From Akkermansiaceae bacterium (lineage in GTDB: Bacteria; Verrucomicrobiota; Verrucomicrobiia; Verrucomicrobiales; Akkermansiaceae), in the NCBI GenBank assembly GCA_025457805.1, contig JALOTR010000199.1:1-6014 (forward strand): DNA of 6,014 nucleotides, written 5' to 3'. The position numbers and the translations under genes are program-made. How positions within the stretch are numbered: the first letter of the stretch is position 1; every line of letters starts with the position of its first letter. This document shows, one piece after another, positions 1 to 5,310 of this stretch. The notes beneath the pieces are model-generated. The model was given only the letters and a program-made list of their open reading frames with translations. It had not been told where the DNA came from and did no database searches.

Positions 1-207
1 ACCCACGTGGCTCACGGTTCCATCCGCATGGAGCCGGTCTTCATGGCAATGAGCCAAAGCGCCGCCATCGCAGCAGGCCTCGCCATCGATGGCAAAACAA
101 GCGTGCAAGAGGTCCCCTACCCGGCCCTTCAAAAGAAACTGGATGCCGCCCAACAAATCTACAATCCCACAGCATGGAAACGGGTGCCAAAAGTACGGAG
201 TGAGTAG
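1..207 (+). CDS. FAD-dependent oxidoreductase, C-terminal fragment
   Basis: This is the last 68 residues of a gene that begins before the window; the reading frame is open from base 1 and ends with TAG at 205-207. The segment HGSIRMEPVFMAMSQSA followed by AIAAGLAI is the type of sequence seen at the C-terminal end of secreted FAD-dependent oxidoreductases (PF12831-like) of Verrucomicrobia and Planctomycetes, where the RMEPVFM stretch and the following Ala-rich helix close the FAD-binding fold. The tail, with the VPYPALQKKL pattern, also fits that family. The FAD-binding N-terminus (GxGxxG) is outside the window, so the substrate cannot be judged. Such enzymes often lie near sulfatase and DUF1080 genes, as here, which suggests carbohydrate oxidation. 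It converges on the minus-strand genes that follow. Confidence 0.75.
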   Translation, partial: THVAHGSIRMEPVFMAMSQSAAIAAGLAIDGKTSVQEVPYPALQKKLDAAQQIYNPTAWKRVPKVRSE

Positions 208-208
208 T

Positions 209-237
209 ATCAGATCGAAATCAAGTTATCATCTGAT
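209..237. terminator. Possible hairpin just after the oxidoreductase stop
   Basis: The 7-base arms atcagat (209-215) and atctgat (231-237) are perfectly complementary with a 15-base loop, starting two bases after the TAG of the FAD oxidoreductase. A competing pairing atcaag (220-225) with cttgat (239-244) overlaps it. The stem is AT-rich and no T run follows, so a role in termination or mRNA 3'-end protection is only suggested by position. Confidence 0.25.
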
Positions 238-267
238 TCTTGATGAAGGCTTAAAATCATGGTTCTT

Positions 268-292
268 GCTACAACGATCAAGTCGCTGTAGC
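268..292. terminator. Possible hairpin in the convergent gap
   Basis: Arms gctaca (268-273) and tgtagc (287-292) pair perfectly. After one A-C mismatch the stem continues with cga (275-277) and tcg (283-285), closing a five-base loop tcaag. This is the best stem-loop in the gap and would serve either strand in this convergent region. Neither side is followed directly by a T run, so intrinsic termination is not shown. Confidence 0.3.
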
Positions 293-379
293 GGCGGTGG
301 CGAGCCTGATTTCACAAAACAACCAAAGGCACAACAGATGATAACTGCTTGCCAGGTCCACCGATTCCGTTTTTTCAAT

Positions 380-490
380 TCATGACTCTACGCCAACGAA
401 CGAATTTCCCTTGAGGATTTCCAGAATGGCGTGCACCACACCAGCGATCGGGCCAGAGGTGGCGCTGAGCAGGAAGCGGGTGGTTCAGTT
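380..490 (-). pseudogene. Degenerate 3' end of an OPT-family transporter gene
   Basis: Read on the minus strand, this stretch encodes TTRFLLSATSGPIAG, then VVHAILEILKG, then a short unrelated tail to a TGA at 380-382. It matches the last 32 residues (574-605) of the intact OPT transporter encoded at 2257-4077. The aligned DNA is 408-488 against 2264-2359: by hand count 71 of 81 aligned bases agree, plus a 15-base in-frame deletion between 442 and 443 that removes five residues (GESLS or ESLSG). The conserved Trp codon that precedes TTRFLL is changed from TGG to TGA (485-487), so the frame is closed at the point where homology ends. Upstream of it the DNA runs directly into the 3' end of the 287-residue gene, with no further OPT similarity seen. 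It is therefore a non-functional remnant, either of a second OPT copy or of a duplicated gene end. Confidence 0.8.
408..488. repeat. Direct repeat, copy A (OPT 3' end, degenerate)
   Basis: This is the diverged partner of 2264-2359 in the same orientation. The longest identical runs are 17 bases at the 408 end and 19 bases within 466-484. The two copies lie about 1.8 kb apart and flank the two genes at 511-2154. It lacks 15 bases that are present in copy B. Confidence 0.8.
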
Positions 491-510
491 GCTCCCTTCT
501 CCCCCACGGT

Positions 511-1374
511 TCACTGAATCCTCTCGATCCGATAGTGCAGCCGCAAGACGTTGAAGCCGAGGTATCGGACCTGGTGGTCGCAGCGGACGATTCCTTCTTC
601 ATCCACAAAGACCCGGAAGCTCTCCCTGAGGGAACCGACTCTCCAGATTCGCATGGGGGCTCCTTGGTGTTGTTGGACCCGATAGAATCCGACATCGCCA
701 AACTCGTTGCCGTCTGATACCAGCAAAAAGGCACCGTCATCTCCCACCTTGGGGCGGAGCACGACGGTGGCATTTCCATCTGGCATGGGAAACACTGCTT
801 TCACGACAGGAGTGCCCCGAATGGGTGTGACTCCGACCATATAGAACCCAGTGTAGAGCACCCGTTGGTCGCCGGAGAATTTCCGGAGCCAGCCTGTGTA
901 TTTGATCGAACCGTCGGGGCGCTTGAGGAGTGCGATTTCGCTACTCACTCCCATCGCCATGTCGAGAGCGTTCGTGGGGAAGTTGAGTTGGTTGACCTTT
1001 CGCGAGATGGTGGTGACTAGAAGCCAGAGCGCGAGATTTGCAGGGAAATAGGTATGCGGCCAGACGTCGATCCGGTGTTGGGCGGTCTGTTCGTAGAAGT
1101 CACGGATTGCGGGATGGATGGCAGTTGAATCAAAGCTCGGGCAATTGAGGGCAGAGAAGTCGGGGATCAGCCCGCCCTGAGACGCGTTTCGCTCCAGTTC
1201 CAGGCCTTCTGCCTTGGCGACTTCATCGTAGGGACGCTCGCCGATGTATTCGCTTCCGAGTGGGCCGGCGAGCCAGGGATTTTCCTGAAATCCGGTCCGC
1301 TTGCCAAAGACCCATATCAGAAAGTAAATGATCTGGGTGCCCACCCACGCGACGAGATTTCGGAATGTTTCCAC
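511..1374 (-). CDS. Uncharacterised membrane-anchored protein, 287 aa
   Basis: I do not recognise a named family. The product has an N-terminal hydrophobic segment (about residues 7-24, LVAWVGTQIIYFLIWVFG) that could be a membrane anchor, and a second apolar stretch near 110-123. The rest looks soluble and beta-rich. It includes a DGSIKYTGWLRKF segment (154-166), a YTGFYMVG segment (174-181), VFPMPDGNATVVLRPK (194-209), and a C-terminal DEEGIVRCDH (258-267) followed by RLHYRI (278-283). This mix of basic and aromatic motifs reminds me of uncharacterised proteins I associate with actinobacteria, but that is unverified memory. The start is GTG at 1374-1372; the next in-frame Met is far inside the protein, so this is the only sensible start, and no clear ribosome binding site precedes it. 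It starts nine bases after the stop of the upstream CrtA-like gene, so the two are probably co-transcribed. Its stop is only about 20 bases from the OPT remnant. Confidence 0.75.
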   Translation of the reverse strand: METFRNLVAWVGTQIIYFLIWVFGKRTGFQENPWLAGPLGSEYIGERPYDEVAKAEGLELERNASQGGLIPDFSALNCPSFDSTAIHPAIRDFYEQTAQHRIDVWPHTYFPANLALWLLVTTISRKVNQLNFPTNALDMAMGVSSEIALLKRPDGSIKYTGWLRKFSGDQRVLYTGFYMVGVTPIRGTPVVKAVFPMPDGNATVVLRPKVGDDGAFLLVSDGNEFGDVGFYRVQQHQGAPMRIWRVGSLRESFRVFVDEEGIVRCDHQVRYLGFNVLRLHYRIERIQ

Positions 1375-1383
1375 TTGGGGTGA

Positions 1384-2091
1384 TTATCGAGGGGTTGTTG
1401 GCAAAAGCTGTTTTCTTCCTTCCCAAATCCCGTGTTCCGAGAGGGGCCGGAAGCGCATGGTGATGAATTCGTGGTGGAAGTCCTTTCGGTTTCGCTCCTG
1501 CATGGCTTTTGCATGTTTTTGCGAGGCTTCGTCGCTGCGGCGTCCATGAACCATTTGTTTCAGGTCCCGCTGAGTCTGCCAAATGCTGAAGGTGGCCAAT
1601 GTCCGGAGAGGGCGAATGGCCGCCATCGCGATCGTCGTGGTGGGATCGTCCCGCACTTGTCGCTCCACGGGCTTGCCCCACCGTATGAACCGCACCGCTT
1701 CCATCACCCTCAGGCGGGCCAGCGTGAATGAGACAACGGGATCTTCATCGTCGAGTTCCATCGCGGTGAGCGGAAGACCATCGAACCCTTTCATTTGTCC
1801 CCATTTGCGGACGAATTCCATGCGCACGTGCCAACCCCGGGCAAGTGCCATCCCGCAGCGATCCCGGGAAAGGAACTCCTCCAAAGCCGACTCATCTTCC
1901 CACGCCGCAAAGGCAGCGACTTGCCGGGGATGATAGCGGGACGGCTGGCTAACTCTGCGCCCGAGAGTCATCGGCACGACGATTTCAATGTGGGACAATC
2001 CTTGGGTCGATCCCGTTAGAGGGGGTCGAAGCAAGAACTCCAAGGTCTTTCCCAATCCAGGGGAGGCGAGGTGGAAGGAAAAGAGTTTCAT
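1384..2091 (-). CDS. CrtA-like (spheroidene monooxygenase-like) protein
   Basis: From the ATG at 2091-2089 the product has 235 residues. It appears to contain two related halves of the ferredoxin-like (ABM/DUF3291-type) fold. Each half has a strand ending in an aromatic motif: FAAWEDESALEEF (61-73) in the first and FSIWQTQRDLKQM (168-180) in the second, with Trp64 and Trp171 in matching places. The segment AAIRPLRTLATFSIW, the His-rich helix after it, and the closing MRFRPLSEHGIW are reminiscent of spheroidene monooxygenase (CrtA)-like proteins. Those are known for carotenoid ketolation, but many relatives have no known role and no carotenoid genes are visible here, so the function is open. 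A GTG at 2154-2152 in the same frame would add 21 residues. I prefer the ATG because its first residues (MKLFSFHLA) form the expected first strand; neither start has a good ribosome binding site. It is the first gene of a probable two-gene operon with the 287-residue gene downstream. Confidence 0.65.
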   Translation of the reverse strand: MKLFSFHLASPGLGKTLEFLLRPPLTGSTQGLSHIEIVVPMTLGRRVSQPSRYHPRQVAAFAAWEDESALEEFLSRDRCGMALARGWHVRMEFVRKWGQMKGFDGLPLTAMELDDEDPVVSFTLARLRVMEAVRFIRWGKPVERQVRDDPTTTIAMAAIRPLRTLATFSIWQTQRDLKQMVHGRRSDEASQKHAKAMQERNRKDFHHEFITMRFRPLSEHGIWEGRKQLLPTTPR

Positions 2092-2203
2092 GAACCGGAA
2101 CGGTGGAGCGGTCGTTGCACCATTTGCTTTCGCCAGCGCAACGCCTACTGACACTCCAAGAGGAATCCCGTTTCACTCAAGAATTACGAGACCGAAATCA
2201 CCA

Positions 2204-2218
2204 GAGATCGAAAATCTC
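2204..2218. other. Small inverted repeat between the OPT and CrtA-like genes
   Basis: The arms gagat (2204-2208) and atctc (2214-2218) pair perfectly around a five-base loop cgaaa. It lies downstream of the OPT stop and upstream of the CrtA-like gene on the minus strand. It is too short and too AT-rich to call a terminator and could equally be an operator or chance. I see no convincing -35/-10 promoter in the surrounding 2092-2256. Confidence 0.15.
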
Positions 2219-2256
2219 AAGTGACAGAAAAAATCAGATACATCTCCGCACCCGAA

Positions 2257-4077
2257 CTATGCGCCCTTGAGGATTTCCAGCACGGCAAGCACCACGCCGG
2301 AGAGGCTTTCGCCAGCGATCAGGCCGGAGGCGGCGATGAGCAGGAAGCGGGTGGTCCAGCCAGGCACCCAGCGGCCCAGAGCCCATGCGGCGACGGCACC
2401 GATGAACATCGAGATCGCATTATAAGCGGGGATGACAAAGGCGAGACCCACGCTGGTGGGGCTGGGCACCCAGGCGCGGGCTTTGGCGGGCAGGATTTTT
2501 TCCATCACTGCCAGCACGATGCCGACGAGTCCGCCGACCACCATGCCTTCCACCGCGCCCGGCGGCAGGGCGCTGGTGCCCTTCATGAACAACTCCGCCA
2601 CCGCCTTCCATGACGCGACGCTCGGAGCAGGCCATTCGGGAGTCAGCAATTGTTTCGCAGGATCCTTGATCAATATCAGATAACCCGCGCAGCCCACCAG
2701 CGCGCCGGCAAGCGCACCGAAAACCTGGGCGATGGTTTGCGAGCGCGGATTCGCACCGATCATGTGGCCGGTTTTCAAATCATGCATCAGGTCCGCACAT
2801 TGGCTGGCCGCACCGCCGGTGACATTGGCGGACATGAGATTGGCCGCAGGCTGGCCGGGTGAGAGGATAGCGAAGGCGAGTTGAGTCACCTTGCCCATGG
2901 CTCCCACCGGCGTGATGTTGGTTTCGCCGGAGACCCTCGCCGCCACTAGCGCGAGGATGAAGGTGAGCAGCACACCGAGCGCCGCGATCCAGCCATTGAT
3001 GTTGAAAAACAGCACTTGCAGGATCACCGAGAGCGCCATCACGAGAATGATGGACAACAGGAACCAGTTGCGTGGCATGATTTCGTCCGCTTTGGCGGCG
3101 GCACGCGATGCCTCATCCATCTTGCCCGGGCGGAAGGCGCTGACGATGGATTTCCACGAGAAGGCAAATGATGTCAGCGCGGCAGTCACCATCATTGCCA
3201 CTCCGGGCCACAACAACCATTGCAGACCCTGCCCATACCATGGAGCGGAGGGATCCTTGGGGCCGGGAGGAACCCATCCGGCCTCGAAGGCCATCGGCGC
3301 GAGCCAACCCCAAGCCACGAGGGCTCCGAGCATCATGGAAATTCCCACCCGCGGACCGATCAGGGCGCCCACTCCATACATCATCGTGGTAGGTTCGAAG
3401 GAAAAGGTCAGGTTCGCCCCGGTATATCCCGTGAGCCCGGCCTTTTCCACACCGCCACCGGACTTGGCGGTCCAGGCAAGTGGCAGTTCGAGACGGGGAA
3501 TCTTGGCCAGATGCTCGATGAGCTTGATCACCGCCGCGATGAGCGCCGCGCTGCACATGACCCACAATCGCGATGCCGCCTCACGGCCTTGGGCATATAT
3601 TTCTGTTAGAGTATTCGCGGTCGCCACTCCACCCGGGAAAGTGAGTTGATCCACCACGATCAACTGCCGCCGCAGTCCCACTCCCACGATGATGCCCACG
3701 AGGCAGACGGAGAAAGTCCAAATCACCAACTCGCCCCAGGAAAGCACCTGGCCGGTGATCATCGTCAACGCCGGGATCGGCGCCACCAGGCCCGCCGAGC
3801 TGATCGCGGCGGCGGAGGAGGCGGCGGTTTGATTGAGATTCGTTTCATACAGCGTGAGCCCGCGGCCCATGCCCATCGATTTCATGAGTTGCCAGAATCC
3901 ATATCCCATCAAGGCCGCCGTGATCGACATGCCCATGCCCCAGCCCACCTTGAGGCCGGTGTAGATATTGCATAGCGAGAGAATGCCACCCACCACCATG
4001 CCGGTGGCGATGGCGCGAAGTGTGAGTTCGGCAGAAGATGGAGAACGCGGCGGAGCGGGATGAGGATCAGAGGCCAT
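2257..4077 (-). CDS. OPT-family oligopeptide transporter
   Basis: The 606-residue product is a polytopic inner-membrane protein with the hallmarks of prokaryotic OPT (oligopeptide/YSL) transporters, which carry peptides or metal chelates by proton-coupled uptake. Near the N-terminus it has the NIYTGLKVGWGMG motif (37-49), and around 80-95 the ETNLNQTAASSAAA segment. FPGGVATANTL lies at 147-157. The second half carries SGETNITPVGAMGKVTQ (383-399) and NVTGGAASQCADLMHDLKTG (418-437), followed by GANPRSQT. The end has the conserved GLIAGESLSG (585-594). The length fits the bacterial family. A TTG at 4098 in the same frame would add seven residues, but ATG at 4077-4075 is preferred. It lies 79 bases downstream of the DUF1080 gene stop with no clear terminator between (only a T6 run), so read-through is possible. 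The substrate cannot be told from sequence. The end of this gene is partly duplicated at 408-488. Confidence 0.92.
   Translation of the reverse strand: MASDPHPAPPRSPSSAELTLRAIATGMVVGGILSLCNIYTGLKVGWGMGMSITAALMGYGFWQLMKSMGMGRGLTLYETNLNQTAASSAAAISSAGLVAPIPALTMITGQVLSWGELVIWTFSVCLVGIIVGVGLRRQLIVVDQLTFPGGVATANTLTEIYAQGREAASRLWVMCSAALIAAVIKLIEHLAKIPRLELPLAWTAKSGGGVEKAGLTGYTGANLTFSFEPTTMMYGVGALIGPRVGISMMLGALVAWGWLAPMAFEAGWVPPGPKDPSAPWYGQGLQWLLWPGVAMMVTAALTSFAFSWKSIVSAFRPGKMDEASRAAAKADEIMPRNWFLLSIILVMALSVILQVLFFNINGWIAALGVLLTFILALVAARVSGETNITPVGAMGKVTQLAFAILSPGQPAANLMSANVTGGAASQCADLMHDLKTGHMIGANPRSQTIAQVFGALAGALVGCAGYLILIKDPAKQLLTPEWPAPSVASWKAVAELFMKGTSALPPGAVEGMVVGGLVGIVLAVMEKILPAKARAWVPSPTSVGLAFVIPAYNAISMFIGAVAAWALGRWVPGWTTRFLLIAASGLIAGESLSGVVLAVLEILKGA
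2264..2359. repeat. Direct repeat, copy B (inside the OPT gene 3' end)
   Basis: This is the functional counterpart of the degenerate repeat at 408-488 and codes for residues 574-605 of the transporter. Compared with copy A it contains 15 extra bases (2299-2313) and keeps the Trp codon (2356-2358) that is a stop codon in copy A. Similarity stops abruptly at both ends. Confidence 0.8.
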
Positions 4078-4156
4078 GGGAAAACAGATTCGTGACAAAA
4101 AAGAACGCGGCCTTTGCAGCAGAATCCTTTCCCGGTGGCGATCTATTTCGCACTCC

Positions 4157-5224
4157 TCATTTGCCCGGGATCAACCAGATATTCCGGAACTGGATCGCAT
4201 TGCTATGATCCTGCAAACGGATGGGACCATCTCCCTGAGGCTCCTTGAAGCGCGAGGCAAACGCATGCGCGGTCGCATGGGGAATCTCTTCATCCTGATG
4301 GATCAGCACTCCATTGAGACGCACGGTGATGCGCGGCGACGAAACCTTCTTTCCATCCTTCCAAACCGACGCCTTGTAATCGATGTCATAGGTCTGCCAT
4401 TCCATCGGCGGGCGGGCGGCATTCACCTTCGGCGGACTGGTTTTGTAAAGTGCTCCACATTCATTCCAGCGGCCTTCGAGACCGTATGAATTGAGGATTT
4501 GCACTTCATAATCGCCTTGGAAAAAGAATCCGCTGTTGCCACGGCCCTGGCCCGCTTTGCCGGGCTCCACCGGATAACGGAATTCCAGATGGATCTTGCA
4601 GTCGCCGAACTTCTGCTTGGTCTGGATGTCACCGCCGATGCCTTGTTTGCGCTCTTCCGGATTCGCCGCGCTGCGCACCTCCATCACGCCGTTTTCCAAC
4701 AAATGCCAACTCACCGGTCGACCTCCACCATGTTCCCATGCGTCGAGGTTTTTCCCATCCAGCAAAACCACCGCCCCTTCCGGCGGCTTGGCTCCGAGCG
4801 TGGGTGAGGAACGCACCACCTTCTTGAGCGAAAACTGGATCGGCGGCTTGTTGCCTTGCCCGCAAGTGCCTTTCAATCCGTCCTTGCTCACCTCCCCCTT
4901 CCAACCGTTGCCTTCGAAGCGGATCACCCCGCCCTCCAGCGTGCCCTTGCCTTCGAAATACGCATCCGCCCGATGATCGAGTTCCTGGTTGAAGCGCAGG
5001 AAATATTCTCCAGGCCGCACATTCATCACCTGAGCGGCGAGCGGCTTGTTGATTTCATAGTAATGGCCCTTGGGCGCATCCAGCCACTCGCCCTCGTAGT
5101 CGCCCATCAACTGCACATCCACCTCGGCCACCTCCGTCCAAGCAGGCGATGCCCCTTCCGCGGCAAATAGCGGATTCACAGACAAAATCAAAGCACCGGC
5201 GAAAAGGAGCGAACTTGGTTTCAT
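4157..5224 (-). CDS. Secreted DUF1080 / 3-keto-disaccharide hydrolase-like protein
   Basis: The 355-residue product starts with a signal peptide (about 1-21: two basic or polar residues, then LLFAGALILSVNPLFA before AEG), so it is exported. Residues about 30-137 form an N-terminal extension seen in many planctomycete and verrucomicrobial members. The DUF1080 domain (PF06439, concanavalin-like fold) runs from about 150 to 353. Visible motifs are LLDGKNLDAW (154-163), GDIQTKQKFGDCKIHLEFR (198-216), GNSGFFFQGDYEVQILNS (229-246), NECGALY (254-260), EWQTYDIDY (275-283), GPIRLQDH (333-340) and FRNIWL (346-351). Family members are known or predicted to act on 3-keto-glycosides or other glycans outside the cytoplasm. 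The gene is divergent from the sulfatase gene and lies upstream of the OPT gene, which fits a glycan-use cluster. The ATG at 5224-5222 is the natural start because it gives the full signal peptide. No Shine-Dalgarno sequence precedes it. Confidence 0.93.
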   Translation of the reverse strand: MKPSSLLFAGALILSVNPLFAAEGASPAWTEVAEVDVQLMGDYEGEWLDAPKGHYYEINKPLAAQVMNVRPGEYFLRFNQELDHRADAYFEGKGTLEGGVIRFEGNGWKGEVSKDGLKGTCGQGNKPPIQFSLKKVVRSSPTLGAKPPEGAVVLLDGKNLDAWEHGGGRPVSWHLLENGVMEVRSAANPEERKQGIGGDIQTKQKFGDCKIHLEFRYPVEPGKAGQGRGNSGFFFQGDYEVQILNSYGLEGRWNECGALYKTSPPKVNAARPPMEWQTYDIDYKASVWKDGKKVSSPRITVRLNGVLIHQDEEIPHATAHAFASRFKEPQGDGPIRLQDHSNAIQFRNIWLIPGK

Positions 5225-5242
5225 GGTAGGGAGGTTCTAAAA

Positions 5243-5257
5243 CATGCACCCGGCATG
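5243..5257. promoter_or_regulatory. Short palindrome in the divergent intergenic region
   Basis: The arms catgc (5243-5247) and gcatg (5253-5257) are perfectly complementary around five bases. It lies between the divergent DUF1080 and sulfatase starts, where promoters and operators for both would be expected in only 86 bases. A regulatory role is a guess from position; no clear -10/-35 pair is seen. Confidence 0.2.
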
Positions 5258-5277
5258 GCAAGCAAGCTTACGCAGTT

Positions 5278-5299
5278 GCCGCGGACATCTTTCCGTGGC
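5278..5299. promoter_or_regulatory. Inverted repeat just ahead of the sulfatase start
   Basis: The arms gccgcgga (5278-5285) and tccgtggc (5292-5299) form an eight-pair stem (one G-T pair in RNA) around the loop catctt. The repeat ends 11 bases before the sulfatase ATG, where a ribosome binding site would normally lie. It could be an operator or an mRNA hairpin that influences translation. It is GC-rich enough to be stable, but function is not shown. Confidence 0.3.
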
Positions 5300-5310
5300 A
5301 TGAACCCCAC

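Larger units (their letters stand above)
208..407. other. Convergent intergenic region without a gene
   Basis: No convincing coding sequence is seen between the FAD oxidoreductase stop and the OPT-like remnant. The region holds two small inverted repeats (209-237 and 268-292, listed separately) and a run of six T at 370-375. A looser pairing is possible between 295-308 (cggtgg, cctg) and 353-363 (cagg, ccaccg) with a loop of about 44 bases. It would lie just ahead of the T run and could form a weak plus-strand terminator, but the loop is long. Open frames here are short and have no family-like features. Confidence 0.5.

Noticed and set aside
375..779. Minus-strand open frame of 134 codons spanning the end of the 287-residue gene and the OPT remnant
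   Set aside because: It overlaps the better supported gene at 511-1374 in another frame. The OPT-like homology lies in a different frame of the same strand, so this frame is a shadow.
2891..3649. Plus-strand open frame of 252 codons opposite the OPT gene
   Set aside because: It is antisense to a well-conserved transporter; its composition is low-complexity Ser/Pro/Ala/Arg and it shows no domain.
3803..3830. Short ggc/gga-rich low-complexity stretch that looks like a microsatellite
   Set aside because: It lies inside the OPT gene and encodes the Ala/Ser-rich part of the conserved ASSAAAISSAG segment, so it is explained by coding.
4078..4098. Upstream TTG start for the OPT gene
   Set aside because: It would add only seven residues (MSRICFP) before a normal ATG; TTG is rare and no ribosome binding site supports it.
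4078..4156. Possible terminator with a T6 run between the DUF1080 and OPT genes (minus strand)
   Set aside because: The T run is there, but I could not find a stable stem immediately before it.
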